Position numbers and translations under genes: made by a program. Positions 52,935 to 62,409 of a stretch of 64,000 nucleotides of DNA are shown here, piece after piece (within the stretch, counting starts at the first letter, position 1; each line of letters starts with the position of its first letter). The notes beneath the pieces are model-generated. The model was not told the origin of the DNA. It was given only the letters and a program-made list of their open reading frames with translations, and ran no database searches. The stretch is from Acinetobacter sp. Ac_5812 (GTDB taxonomy: Bacteria > Pseudomonadota > Gammaproteobacteria > Pseudomonadales > Moraxellaceae): positions 927,084 through 991,083 of the forward strand of contig NZ_LXUK01000022.1 of assembly GCF_013072695.1 (NCBI RefSeq), read 5' to 3'.

Positions 52935-53193
52935 ATTAGATCAAATGACTTCCGAAGAAAAAGCAGCCGAGGCTATCAAGTATTGGGCTGCTCCGACAGA
53001 TGCAACTTTCACCCCTGAAGTCTTGGCGATTGTCTACAAGAAATCATTATCGTGGTTCCAACTTAAACGCTGCGTTGGAGGTGGAATCCCCTTTAGTAAA
53101 GAAGGTCGAACAATCCTTTATATAAAGCAGGATGCAATAGACTATTTCTCCAAAAAGAAGCACACCAGCACCTCATCAGCCGCTTATGTTTAG
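52918..53193 (+). CDS. Excisionase-like small DNA-binding protein
   Basis: 91 residues. LAIVYKKSLSWFQLKRCVGGGIPFSKEGRTILYIKQDAIDYF is a winged-helix / MerR-like excisionase pattern (WF...G.P..K.gr...Y...D...). GAGGAGG precedes the ATG. Followed by the attachment region and integrase, the standard order. Its stop lies within the terminator stem. Confidence 0.7.
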   Translation: MARLTKLDQMTSEEKAAEAIKYWAAPTDATFTPEVLAIVYKKSLSWFQLKRCVGGGIPFSKEGRTILYIKQDAIDYFSKKKHTSTSSAAYV

Positions 53194-53203
53194 CGGCTTT
53201 TTT
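53177..53203 (+). terminator. Terminator of rightward operon
   Basis: AGCCGCTTATGTTTAGCGGCTTTTTT: the stop codon of the excisionase-like gene is in the stem. Confidence 0.85.
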
Positions 53204-53206
53204 CTG

Positions 53207-53266
53207 TGTAGGCGTGTAGGCACTTTGTAGGCACCCTTGCTAAAAACATGTAGGCGTTATGTAGGC
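53207..53266. repeat. Five TGTAGGC repeats (arm-type sites, left)
   Basis: TGTAGGC at 53,207, 53,215, 53,226, 53,249 and 53,260. Two pairs are spaced 11 bases apart. Related to the AGTAGACC repeats on the other side of the tRNA half. Confidence 0.7.
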
Positions 53267-53272
53267 ATTTGG

Positions 53273-53395
53273 ATTATTGCGAAATAGTGCGTATTATTGC
53301 GAGTTGTTGCAAAACTGATAAATTAGTATTTAAAATTAGAAACTTAGATAGAGAAATTATTGCGAATTATTGTTTATTGTTGTCTATTATTGCGA
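53273..53395. repeat. Four ATTATTGCGA repeats, helically phased
   Basis: Exact copies at 53,273, 53,293, 53,356 and 53,386. The spacings 20, 63 and 30 are close to whole numbers of helix turns, suggesting cooperative binding of one protein (excisionase, Fis-like or integrase). Confidence 0.65.
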
Positions 53396-53416
53396 ATTAT
53401 TTTTTGTAACTTCTGA

Positions 53417-53456
<40 letters not shown>

Positions 53457-53542
53457 TAAACTTTATAACTGTTTGTATTCTCTACAATTCAGCTTGAATC
53501 TAATATTAGCGAAAATCATTTTTAATTACAAGTTTTTTCTTG

Positions 53543-53561
53543 AGTAGACCTATAGTAGACC
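53543..53561. repeat. AGTAGACC repeats (arm-type sites, right)
   Basis: AGTAGACC at 53,543-53,550 and 53,554-53,561 (11 bases apart), and two inverted copies inside the integrase gene at 53,768-53,775 and 53,777-53,784. Confidence 0.65.
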
Positions 53562-53616
53562 GCAGATAATATTGTAATATGATGCTAAATGTTGTGAAAC
53601 AAGCGGATTCTAGCTC

Positions 53617-54831
53617 ATGTCTGCAAACAGAGTAAAGCTAACTAAGTCATTTATTGACCAACTCGAATTAATTCCTGCGATTTATCGTGATAGTGAGTTA
53701 ATTGGCTTTGCTGTGCGTGTAAACACCTCATATAAAACTTATATCGTTGAAAAAAAGGTTAATGGCAGGTCTACTCGGTCTACTCTGGGCATTCATGGAC
53801 AAATAACCCTGACTCAAGCAAAAGTATTGGCTCAAGAAGCCCTTTTAGACATGACAATGGGTATAAAACCAATCGATAAGAAAAAGAAGAAGATCGCAGA
53901 CGCTAAAGCAATTTTTGATATAGAAAAGTCTCAGCCGACTTTAAATGATGCATACTTGGTATATCTCGAAGAACGCACATTAAAACCTCGTACGCTAGAT
54001 GATTACAGTGATGTCGTTAATGGATACTTAAAAGACTGGAAGAACGCGAAGCTCAAAGACATTACAAGGACCATGGTTCAAGAAAAACATAAGGACCTAT
54101 CCCTTAATAGTAAAGCTCAGGCCAATATGTGTATGCGTGTCTTTCGTGCTATTTATAATTTTTCGATCGAACACTATCTGGATGATGATGAACAGCCCAT
54201 CATTCCCCCACTCAACCCTGTTAAAACTTTAACAGCAAAAAAGTCATGGAATAAGATTCGTAGACGCAGTTCATATATCAATGAAGATAAGTTGCCCGAT
54301 TGGGTCAATGCTGTATTAAATTTTGAAGACCGTGGCCAGCAGCTTGAGACCAATAAAGACTTTCTTATCACATTGATCCTAACCGGCTTTAGACGTGAAG
54401 AATGTGAGTCACTGGCATGGTCAGCTGTAGACTTGAAATATGGCTATATCACTTCAATAAATCCGAAGAATAATGAACCACATACACTCCCTATGGGCGA
54501 CTTCCTTTGGGAAATGATGAAAAAGCGTAGAAAACAAATTTCTGTAGATTGGGTTTTCCCCTCAGTAAAATCTGAATCAGGCCACATTACAAATATTTCA
54601 AAAGTTAGAGCTAAGATCAATGAAAGTTGTGGTATCCAGTTCACTTTCCATGATCTACGCCGTACATATGGTTCAATTGCCGAAAGCCTGGACTATGGGA
54701 AATATACGATTAAGAAATTACTGAATCATAAGAATGAAGATAAAAATGATGTTACTGCGGGTTATGTTCAGATCAGTGATAAGAAACTTCGAGCAGCAAT
54801 GAATGAGATTGAAGATATTGTTTTAGGTTAA
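53617..54831 (+). CDS. int: Tyrosine integrase (DUF4102/P4-type arm domain)
   Basis: 404 residues. The N-terminal arm-binding domain (FIDQLELIPAIYRDSELIGF ... STRSTLGIHGQITLTQAKVLAQE) is of the P4/DUF4102 type; the catalytic domain has R in TGFRREECESLAW, HxxR in FHDLRRTYG, and H/Y in LLNHKNED ... VTAGYVQ. Starts ATG 53,617 about 160 bases beyond the tRNA half, pointing away. Intact, no frameshift. Confidence 0.92.
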   Translation: MSANRVKLTKSFIDQLELIPAIYRDSELIGFAVRVNTSYKTYIVEKKVNGRSTRSTLGIHGQITLTQAKVLAQEALLDMTMGIKPIDKKKKKIADAKAIFDIEKSQPTLNDAYLVYLEERTLKPRTLDDYSDVVNGYLKDWKNAKLKDITRTMVQEKHKDLSLNSKAQANMCMRVFRAIYNFSIEHYLDDDEQPIIPPLNPVKTLTAKKSWNKIRRRSSYINEDKLPDWVNAVLNFEDRGQQLETNKDFLITLILTGFRREECESLAWSAVDLKYGYITSINPKNNEPHTLPMGDFLWEMMKKRRKQISVDWVFPSVKSESGHITNISKVRAKINESCGIQFTFHDLRRTYGSIAESLDYGKYTIKKLLNHKNEDKNDVTAGYVQISDKKLRAAMNEIEDIVLG

Positions 54832-55025
54832 TGTAGAGATATTTGCTCATATCATTTCGTAAAAGATTCTTAGATTGCTGATCTCAAAAATTCGATTGAA
54901 TTGCTCATCCTGTTCTATTGTACTTAAGGGCACCATACTTAGCAGATGCCCTCTGTTCTTCTTCATAATTTAAAACGATCTGAAAAATGCAAAACAAGTT
55001 TTCTTGTTCTATGCATTAATTTTCA

Positions 55026-55577
55026 TCATCTAGGACAAATATAACTAATGACTTCATCCATAGCTTTTAACTTAGGGTCTGTGTAAAACGAAGACATTAT
55101 TGCTAAGCCTGTTACGTTATCCAAGCTAATCATATCAGTTATTTTTTCATTTCGCCCATTTGAACATTTCAATGATTCGATAAAAAGTAATTTTGATAAC
55201 GGACCAGGATATTCTTTTCTTATAAGATTTCTTTCTGCAACTTTACTACCCATTGTAATTGTATAACCTTTATATTCAAATTTATAGCTAATATATTTTA
55301 CTTGAGGCATGAGAACTTTTTCTTTCAAAGAGAAATTTTCAGCACCTAAATTTTTTAAAGATTTCGTTAATGATTTATTTGTTTCTGCACCATTTTTTTC
55401 TGCATAGTTTAAAAATTTATCTGCGTACTCTTGTTCATTTTCATCGAAATGACCTCTTACCACCTCTTCCAACTCTAAATTCTTTATTCGATCTTCTGCA
55501 TTATTAGTGAACAAAAAGAACCATAAAACATATATGATCCATATAGTTAGGGTAAAACTAAATATACCTTTTAGCAT
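55026..55577 (-). CDS. Membrane-anchored protein, unknown (183 aa)
   Basis: 183 residues with one N-terminal transmembrane segment (FTLTIWIIYVLWFFLF) and a soluble part of about 155 residues rich in charged residues. AT-rich and outside the phage operons. Unknown; a moron-type gene or island cargo. Confidence 0.55.
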   Translation of the reverse strand: MLKGIFSFTLTIWIIYVLWFFLFTNNAEDRIKNLELEEVVRGHFDENEQEYADKFLNYAEKNGAETNKSLTKSLKNLGAENFSLKEKVLMPQVKYISYKFEYKGYTITMGSKVAERNLIRKEYPGPLSKLLFIESLKCSNGRNEKITDMISLDNVTGLAIMSSFYTDPKLKAMDEVISYICPR

Positions 55578-55772
55578 ATGACAATTTCTCTAAATAAACA
55601 TAAAAAACACAATTTTGACTTTTAAAGTTCAAACTTAAAATTTACAAATTCTAAGATCATCTAAATGTTTTTTAAAGTTTTTTTCAAAAAAATCGACAAG
55701 CTGTAAAATATTTTATATATCTAAAAGTATTACTATGAAAAAAATCAATATAAATAAAATAATGAGGTCTCT

Positions 55773-56030
55773 ATGTGCGCAAACTATGAACCCTATTTCA
55801 CGAAGCCGTGCTCAATTACTAAATTTGTATGAGCCTACATTTGACTATAAAGCTGACCTTTTCCCTGATTATGATGGGCCCATCATCATTTCAACGGATC
55901 AAGGTTTAGAGTGGCGTACGGCTAGGTTTGGTTCCAAACTGGGCAGATGACCTCAAAAACATTCGTAACACATATAACGCTAGATCTGAGAATGTCGCGA
56001 CATGCGACAAAAGCAAGCTTCCGCAATTAT
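55773..56030 (+). pseudogene. Broken SRAP (SOS-associated peptidase) gene
   Basis: Begins MCANYEPYFTKPCS with the essential Cys2 of SRAP proteins; then a shift into LLNLYEPTFDYKADLFPDYD ... GLEWRTARFG, then another shift into VPNWADDLKNIRNTYNARSEN. All three parts are recognisable SRAP segments in consecutive order but different frames, so there are two frameshifts, and the rest of the protein is missing. Confidence 0.8.
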
Positions 56031-56149
56031 TAGGTTATAGTATTAATGACCTAGAAAAAGTAAAACAACAAGTATTAAAATTAAAAAAAAACCTCATCAG
56101 AGGGCTTTACAAATCATTTAGAATTAATAATTTTCCGAACAGGCAACCA

Positions 56150-56574
56150 AAAATATATAAGCTATTAGTAGTATCCACCCCATCAATACATCACCTATTA
56201 GATGTGGTATTTCATGTGTCATCACCAATCCCATAATCAGCATTGCTCCAAAATGTGCAATATTTGCGACCATGGTGAACTCAAAAAATATATAATTTCT
56301 ATTGGGTTATAGCAGCCTTCAGCAGGAACCACCCCCAAACTACGTAGATAACACCGATCATAATTTCGTAGTGTTCTCCACCACCGTGTAACTCGCCCCA
56401 GCGTACTAAACGGACTAAAAATCGCCCTCAATCTGTTTGAATTAAAATATCAGCAACATTTAATAAAAATAAAAATATTGCGCCCAAAAAGAAAAGAATA
56501 AACCCATAGCCTGTGATTTTTGCCATAGAGCTGAATCTTGAAATTTTGGTTGCATCACTCATTGACATACTCAT
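56150..56574 (-). pseudogene. Broken small membrane-protein gene
   Basis: ATG 56,574 starts MSMSMSDATKISRFSSMAKI ... GFILFFLGAIFLFLLNVAD, stopped by an in-frame TGA. After the stop the frame continues RLVRWGELHGGGEHYEIMIG and VIYVVWGWFLLKAAI, then a frameshift, then FTMVANIAHFGAMLIMGLVM and HEIPHLIGDVLMGWILLI. This looks like a four-helix membrane protein family with at least two lesions. Confidence 0.65.
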
Positions 56575-56864
56575 TTCTGCATCAAAACAAACAATTGAAA
56601 TTTAATACTTATTTCAAAATAGTCCATTAAACAATATAACCACAAGGCTTTGAAGTTTGACTCTAAATAGATAGTTTATCTTTTAGCCAGCACAAGCAAT
56701 ATAAGTTCTAAATTAAAACTTGTAAATATATAAAATACTTGACCTATAAATTTTCAGATATCAGGGTTAAAGAAATCAAAAATGATGTCACATTAAAATA
56801 CCCCAAACACATTCTTGGCGGAAAGCGGGGGCGAGTTATCAACTTTCAAACAAGGAAACCTGAC

Positions 56865-57660
56865 ATGGCTACTTTAACACAATTTACGTTTCACAATGAC
56901 TACGCGATGTTCGCATCGTTGATATCGATAGTGAACTTTGGTTCGTCGCTTCTGATGTTGCAAATGCTTTAGATTATCCATCAGCCTCACATATTGCACG
57001 CAACTTAGATGATGACGAAAAGGGTATACACAATCAGTATACCCTTGGTGGAAGCCAAGAAATGCTTATCATCAGTGAATCTGGACTTTACTCAGCAATA
57101 CTAAAAAGCCGTAAACCAGAAGCGAAGAAATTCAAAAAATGGGTAACTTCTGAGGTTCTTCTATCAATTCGAAAAACTGGTAAATACGAAGCACCGAAAC
57201 CTATCACTCCACGTAACTACATCAACAATAACGGCATGCTTAATATCAAACGTTTAATTTGGTGTTGTTCTGGACATTTAGACCAAAAGCAATCTGTCAG
57301 TATTGCTATTTGATATTCACTTCGTAATGTGACTGGTGTTCCAAGTCCTTCTAGGTTTGAGGTTGAGCATTTGCCGGTCTTGGCACAAGAGTTTAATCGC
57401 ATTCTCAGTATCATTTAGTCATATCTAAGAACTTGTTACGCATGTGAGGAAGCATTAATTAAACGCTTGCTTAGAGATCGCAAGGATGCCCAATCATTAT
57501 TGAATAAATTACTTGGTGAAATGAAACAATCTTCATCAGAGTTCAGTACAGCTTTACAGAAATAAATACCAATGGTTTTCAGTGGTGAATGTTTAAAATT
57601 GGTAGAGCGCAATCCAAACAGTCATGACCATTGTGAATTTAATAACTGGTCTTAATCTAT
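56865..57660 (+). pseudogene. Broken Bro-N phage antirepressor gene
   Basis: MATLTQFTFHNDY from ATG 56,865; then in another frame DVRIVDIDSELWFVASDVAN and SASHIARNLDDDEKG ... YSAILKSRKPEAKKFKKWVT, the Bro-N domain, and a C-terminal KRLLRDRKDAQSLLNKLLGE region after further shifts and a stop at 57,418. At least three lesions. Remnant of a second prophage. Confidence 0.75.
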
Positions 57661-57716
57661 AAAAAAGCCCTTCGGGGCTTTTTCCGTTATTAAAAAACCC
57701 ACCGAAGTGGGTGAAT
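57661..57716. terminator. Double hairpin between antirepressor remnant and hicB
   Basis: AAAAAAGCCCTTCGGGGCTTTTTCC (57,661-57,685), usable rightwards, and ACCCACTTCGGTGGGTTTTTTAAT on the minus strand (57,690-57,712), the likely terminator of hicAB. Confidence 0.75.
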
Positions 57717-57721
57717 TTAAA

Positions 57722-58126
57722 TTAGGCATGCAGTAACTTTTCAGCACCTGCAGCTAAAAATGCGGATCTGGATTTAAACTGTCGATCTTTACCAACCTTA
57801 TCGTCAATTAATCGGATTAATCGACTAGGCAGTGTGACGTTGATTTTTTCAGCCTTACCTAGATAGCGGCTCACATCAACATCTACAACAGCCCAAATAA
57901 AGCCGTTATAGTCATCAGAATCAATATATTTACCCACTGATGAGGCTAAAGGAATATCTTCACCATCTTCAGCAAGAATTTCTAAATGTCCAGAAATAGC
58001 CTCTTTTACGCTTTCTAAGGCTTCTTCAAATGTATCGCCAGCACCATGGCACCCCGCGATATCTGGAACAACAACACCAAATGCCTCTGTATCTGATCCA
58101 CGTTCAATTGCAATCGGATATAACAT
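57722..58126 (-). CDS. hicB: HicB-family antitoxin
   Basis: 134 residues. FGVVVPDIAGCHGAGDTFEEALESVKEAI is the HicB partial RNase H-like fold and INVTLPSRLIRLIDDKVGK a ribbon-helix-helix DNA-binding end. Second gene after hicA, 86 bases apart. Intact, stabilises the island. Confidence 0.9.
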   Translation of the reverse strand: MLYPIAIERGSDTEAFGVVVPDIAGCHGAGDTFEEALESVKEAISGHLEILAEDGEDIPLASSVGKYIDSDDYNGFIWAVVDVDVSRYLGKAEKINVTLPSRLIRLIDDKVGKDRQFKSRSAFLAAGAEKLLHA

Positions 58127-58212
58127 ATCATTTACTCCAAGCCCTAGGCCCTTACCATATCGCCTTTTGCGTTATGTTTAATAGTGGTTTTTTTAAGTCG
58201 GAAAACAGCAGG

Positions 58213-58395
58213 TCAATTAAGACCTGCTTGTTTCAAAATGCTTTTAACAGTTCCGCTTGGTAAATCCTTTTTAGGATGTGGAACTGTTACCAGTGCCTTT
58301 TTAGTTGGGTGCTTGAAATGATGATGACTTCCAGTAACCCTAACTTGATACCAACCGTCTGTTTCAATCATCTTGATCAAATCCAGACTTTTCAC
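58213..58395 (-). CDS. hicA: HicA-family toxin
   Basis: 60 residues: LDLIKMIETDGWYQVRVTGSHHHFKHP ... VTVPHPKKDLPSGTVKSILKQAG is the classic HicA dsRBD-like mRNA interferase, with the catalytic His in SHHHF. First in the hicAB pair. Confidence 0.92.
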   Translation of the reverse strand: MKSLDLIKMIETDGWYQVRVTGSHHHFKHPTKKALVTVPHPKKDLPSGTVKSILKQAGLN

Positions 58396-58499
58396 GCTAC
58401 CACCTTCTTAACTCGATAATGCTATTATAACCCCAGAGTTATATAAAGCAACAACCCTAGAGTTATTTATTCATCCAATTGCTAATCCTTTACTTCAAT

Positions 58500-58524
58500 A
58501 AAAAAGCCCCTCAGGGCTTTTCTT
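58500..58524 (-). terminator. Terminator after 58,559 gene
   Basis: AAAAGCCCTGAGGGGCTTTTTTATT on the minus strand. Confidence 0.8.
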
Positions 58525-58558
58525 TGGTCATCAGAAACCCTTTAAATCCTAATAGGCA

Positions 58559-58873
58559 TTACCGATTCTCATCACCATTAGCCTGTTTTAACTCAGATAT
58601 TTGATTCTGAAGTTTTTGTAATTCATTTTTTAAAGATTCTTTATCACCCTTAAGTATCTGAACTTCTTCGTATAAATCTTTTACACTACCAAATAATGTT
58701 TCATCATTTTTGTCAAATCCTTTAACTATTTGCAATAAGGTGTCCTTATCTACAGCAGAAATAATCAAATAAGCAACTAAGAACGAAATAAACCAAAAAT
58801 CACTCACTGTTATCCAGTAAATAACACCCCATACAATTATGAACATCAAACCTTTTAAAACTTTATTCTTCAT
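58559..58873 (-). CDS. Small membrane/coiled-coil protein (104 aa)
   Basis: 104 residues, N-terminal hydrophobic pair of helices (VLKGLMFIIVWGVIYWITV and SDFWFISFLVAYLIIS) followed by a coiled coil (VKDLYEEVQILKGDKESLKNE). Unknown function, flanked by terminators. Confidence 0.6.
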   Translation of the reverse strand: MKNKVLKGLMFIIVWGVIYWITVSDFWFISFLVAYLIISAVDKDTLLQIVKGFDKNDETLFGSVKDLYEEVQILKGDKESLKNELQKLQNQISELKQANGDENR

Positions 58874-58928
58874 ATACTCCCCCTTCTAATTTGAGGGTAA
58901 ATTTCCAAATGACTGAATAAAAGTCATT

Positions 58929-58951
58929 AAAAAAACCTCCCGAAGGAGGCT
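58929..58951 (-). terminator. Terminator after 58,958 gene
   Basis: AGCCTCCTTCGGGAGGTTTTTTT on the minus strand. Confidence 0.85.
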
Positions 58952-58957
58952 CCAAGT

Positions 58958-59767
58958 TCAAATTATATTGCTACAAATATCTTTAGTGCCAATAGGATAA
59001 TTAAAATTCAGTTCACTTTTATCAGTAATTATTTTAGCAGTTACATACTTGTTTAAATATGATGATGCACTAGGGATATTAGATATACGACCTTGCAAAA
59101 TAAAACCTAAAGCATCTATTTTATTAGATAGTGGAGTATTAATATAGCCCTTATTTACGCCATTAACAATTACTCCCACCTGTTTGGTGTCTTGATTAAA
59201 ATATAAGCCATATCTAAAATTAGCAAGCTGATTTGGTACGGGAAAACTTACAGTTTCAAAATTCCCTCCGAGCTTATCAACAATATCAATTTTTAATTTT
59301 AATCCAGTCGAAGTATTGGATAAAATTGGAATAATATTTACACCGCGTTTACTATTACTTGTACCTACAATCATTGCACCCAAATTATATTCAGCAGAAC
59401 CAATATTACTCGCAAAATGGAATGAATTTATTTTAAATTCAATGGCATAAATTCCATTCTCAGGTAAAACAACATCCCCGTTTAGTTCAGCATCTTTGGA
59501 ACTAGCAGCATCCCATGAAGATATAGCATTTACAAAAGTCGAACTTCCCGCAGCATAAAGTCTTAAGGAGTTTAAAACACTATTTGTACTTTTAATCTGA
59601 TAACCATAATCTTGAGAAACTACTGTAGGAAATCTTTCCGTTATATTTTGTCCAGAATACATTTTAGATATTTCATAAGGAGTAGCATCTAAATTATATG
59701 TACACACTGCAAATGCACTCGATATTGTAGAAAAACTAACTAACACCCCTAGAATTAAATTTTTCAT
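58958..59767 (-). CDS. Secreted protein, unknown (269 aa)
   Basis: 269 residues with a clear signal peptide, MKNLILGVLVSFSTISSAFA, and a beta-rich secreted domain with Cys near both ends (VCTYN, DICSNII). No recognised family. Between decayed phage genes. Single gene with its own terminator; possibly cell-surface or periplasmic. Confidence 0.6.
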   Translation of the reverse strand: MKNLILGVLVSFSTISSAFAVCTYNLDATPYEISKMYSGQNITERFPTVVSQDYGYQIKSTNSVLNSLRLYAAGSSTFVNAISSWDAASSKDAELNGDVVLPENGIYAIEFKINSFHFASNIGSAEYNLGAMIVGTSNSKRGVNIIPILSNTSTGLKLKIDIVDKLGGNFETVSFPVPNQLANFRYGLYFNQDTKQVGVIVNGVNKGYINTPLSNKIDALGFILQGRISNIPSASSYLNKYVTAKIITDKSELNFNYPIGTKDICSNII

Positions 59768-59858
59768 TTATTTCACCTTTTTTATAATAGAGATTATATT
59801 ATATCTATTAGTTATTGTGAAATCACAAAATAAATAATGAAATGTTCCTAAAAGTTTC

Positions 59859-60459
59859 TTAATTTTCCAACTGCTTAATATATTTTTCCCATCCCTGCTG
59901 CTTTGCATTATTCAAAACACGAGTTGCTGTTGCATACGATTTAATTTGCTATCGTTCTAAAGCATGAGCTTCTTTCAAGTAGTGCATGAAAGTACCGTAA
60001 GTCATGTCCATGATCTCATCATGTCTGTGTCCACTCTGGATCAAGTAAGCGAATGAATGAAACCAACCAACCTCTTTTGTTTCTTTCTTGACCTATTCTA
60101 TCTTTTCTCTTTTTTGAAGAATGCTTCATTTACATCAATGATTTTTAAAACAAGTTCAGCAATGGCCTTTGTTTGCTCTGTATTCTCGATAAACACTTTA
60201 GAGCTTAGCGTTTGATATTGAGTATCTGCGGCTCAATTAACGGCGTGATTGTTTCTATTGAATAACTTTCTAAAGCTTCTTTGATCTTAATTGCATAAAC
60301 CGAGAAACGAGCTAAGTTTTTCACTTGGATCTGTTGCACTTCAATTTTTTGATCATTTAAAAGACATCCAAATTTCTTTTCATCTGGTGTTTTAGGATAT
60401 GTATTTTCCTGAAAACTCGTATTACACTGCTGCGACTCAAAGCCTATGATGATAAACAT
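59859..60459 (-). pseudogene. Remnants of phage tail-assembly genes
   Basis: Reading leftwards: MFIIIGFESQQCNTSFQENT ... LNDQKIEVQQIQVKNLARFS, a frameshift near 60,210, VFIENTEQTKAIAELVLKII ending at a TAG, then in another frame VGWFHSFAYLIQSGHRHDEI ... TFMHYLKEAHALER, an in-frame TAG, and RVLNNAKQQGWEKYIKQLEN. The first piece looks like a tail-assembly chaperone and the second its partner. Several lesions; not functional. Confidence 0.6.
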
Positions 60460-61003
60460 GAAAAAATTTTTAGGAAAATCTATTTTTAAAGCAACAGGTT
60501 GGAAATACAAAGTTGACCCAAACATTTTAGAAAAAAAACAAGTCATTATTGGCTTTGAGCATACCTCAAATCTGGATACGATCCTCTCCCTCGCTTTATT
60601 TGAAATTTTAGAACTCAAAATTCATACCTTAATCAAAAAAGAGTTATTCAAAGGCCCATTAAAACCAATCTTAGAACGTTTAGGCGGCATTCCAGTCGAC
60701 CGTAAAGCCAATAAAGATATCGTGACCCAAATGGTTGAGCTATTTAATCAAAATGACAGCTTTAATCTCGTGATTGCGCCAGAGGCAACACGTGCCAAAG
60801 ATGGTGAAGAGCGCAAACCTATTCGCACTGGTTTTTGGCATATCGCCAAAGCAGCCAATGTGCCCATTATTTTGATGTATGCCAATGCTCGTACTAAGCA
60901 AGGCGGCATTCTAGGTAAAATTTACCCAACAGATTTGCAACAAGATCTAGAAAAAATCAAAGCGCTTTATGCTGAGTATGATATTGATGTGAAAATTAAT
61001 TAA
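60458..61003 (+). CDS. PlsC-like acyltransferase (chromosomal)
   Basis: 181 residues starting MKKFLGKSIF at 60,458. FEHTSNLDTIL is the HX4D catalytic motif (H..D), GGIPVDRK and VIAPEATRA follow, the order expected for 1-acylglycerol-3-phosphate acyltransferases. No sign of phage character; the chromosome resumes here. Divergent from the tail remnant. Confidence 0.8.
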   Translation: MKKFLGKSIFKATGWKYKVDPNILEKKQVIIGFEHTSNLDTILSLALFEILELKIHTLIKKELFKGPLKPILERLGGIPVDRKANKDIVTQMVELFNQNDSFNLVIAPEATRAKDGEERKPIRTGFWHIAKAANVPIILMYANARTKQGGILGKIYPTDLQQDLEKIKALYAEYDIDVKIN

Positions 61004-61145
61004 ATTATTCCGTCTATTTGATCAATCTTTGATACTTGATCAAGATTTTAAATTTTGAATATGAGCTGCGAGAGTTTTCAACAAAACCATCGCTATGCTA
61101 ATATTCCTGCACTTTTTTGAGTTTTAATTTTTTGGAGTTACTTCC

Positions 61146-61895
61146 ATGGCGGGTCATTCTAAATGGGCCAATATTAAGCATCGTAAAGCGAAACAAGATG
61201 CGAGTCGCGGTAAAGTTTTTACTAAATACATCCGTGAAATCGTCACTGCTGCACGTTTGGGCGGTCCAGATGCGGCGAGTAACCCTCGTTTGCGTGCTGT
61301 TGTTGAAAAAGCACTTTCAGTGAATATGACACGTGACACGATTAATCGTGCCATTCAACGTGGTGCTGGCGGTGAAGATAATGATGATTTAAAAGAAATC
61401 ACCTATGAAGGTTATGGTGTTGGCGGTGTTGCAGTTATCATTGAAACAATGACCGATAACTTAAACCGTACCGTTCCAGATGTGCGTCACTGTTTCAGTA
61501 AAACCAACGGTAATTTGGGGACCAATGGTTCTGTTGCCTACTTGTTTACCAAGCGTGGCGAAATTTCTTTTGAAGATGTTTCTTTAGAAGACAAAATCAT
61601 GGATATCGCATTAGAAGCGGGTGCAGATGATATCGAGATTGATGAAGACAGTATCTTGGTGATTACTAGCCCAGAGAGCTTTGGTGATGTTCAGGATGCC
61701 CTTACAGCAGCAGGTTTAAAATCTGACAATGCTGAAGTTGTGATGAGCCCATCGACTAAAGCTGAAATCACAGATATCGATCAAGCAAAACAAATTTTGA
61801 AAATGATTGATATGCTTGAAGATCTTGATGATGTTCAAAACGTTTATACCAACGTTGAATTCTCTGAAGAAGTGTTAGCTCAACTTGATGCTTAA
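61146..61895 (+). CDS. yebC: YebC/PmpR family protein
   Basis: 249 residues. MAGHSKWANIKHRKAKQDAS is the diagnostic YebC start, then TVPDVRHCFSKTNGNLGTNGSVAYLF. YebC binds DNA or the ribosome and helps translation at difficult motifs. GGAG 8 bases before ATG. Core chromosomal gene. Confidence 0.97.
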   Translation: MAGHSKWANIKHRKAKQDASRGKVFTKYIREIVTAARLGGPDAASNPRLRAVVEKALSVNMTRDTINRAIQRGAGGEDNDDLKEITYEGYGVGGVAVIIETMTDNLNRTVPDVRHCFSKTNGNLGTNGSVAYLFTKRGEISFEDVSLEDKIMDIALEAGADDIEIDEDSILVITSPESFGDVQDALTAAGLKSDNAEVVMSPSTKAEITDIDQAKQILKMIDMLEDLDDVQNVYTNVEFSEEVLAQLDA

Positions 61896-61910
61896 TACTT
61901 TCTGATGATC

Positions 61911-61940
61911 AAAAAATGCATCTTTTTAGATGCATTTTTT
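61911..61940. terminator. Bidirectional terminator yebC / regulator
   Basis: AAAAAATGCATCTTTTTAGATGCATTTTTT: near-symmetric hairpin between convergent genes. Confidence 0.9.
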
Positions 61941-62409
61941 ATAGCTTATTTAAAAGTTTATAGCAGTTAAATACATTATATTCTTTGATCACGAAGCTTG
62001 AATGTAATGCGACTACACTATCAATCTTACCAATACGGCGTAATAAAATTTCACTATAATCATCCATATTACGTGCCACTAATTCCAAAATAAAATCCGC
62101 ACTCTGCCCAGTCACTAAAAAGGCATTGGTCACTTCTGGAATATCTTCAATTTCTTGTAGAAATTTATCAAAGGTTTCACTGTCGTGTTTGCTCAATGAA
62201 ACCTGTAACAGAATATGTAGGCTAAAGCCTAGTTTATTAAAATTAATTTCTCGTTTGAGCTGCCCCATCACTTGGGATTCAATCAGGTTTTTAATACGAC
62301 GATGCACAGAACTCACAGAAAGATTGATACGCTCTGATAGCTCATTCAGATTGACATCTTCATGGGTCAAAATTTCAAGAATTTGTTTATCAAAACGATC
62401 CAATTCCAT
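61939..62409 (-). CDS. Lrp/AsnC family regulator
   Basis: 156 residues. HTH in NLNELSERINLSVSSVHRRIKNL and a RAM ligand-binding domain (SADFILELVARNMDDYSEI). Senses amino acids or similar small molecules. Convergent with yebC. Confidence 0.92.
   Translation of the reverse strand: MELDRFDKQILEILTHEDVNLNELSERINLSVSSVHRRIKNLIESQVMGQLKREINFNKLGFSLHILLQVSLSKHDSETFDKFLQEIEDIPEVTNAFLVTGQSADFILELVARNMDDYSEILLRRIGKIDSVVALHSSFVIKEYNVFNCYKLLNKL

Noticed and set aside
53207..53395. CRISPR array
   Set aside because: Repeats are 7-10 bases with irregular short spacing, no spacers of constant length and no cas genes.
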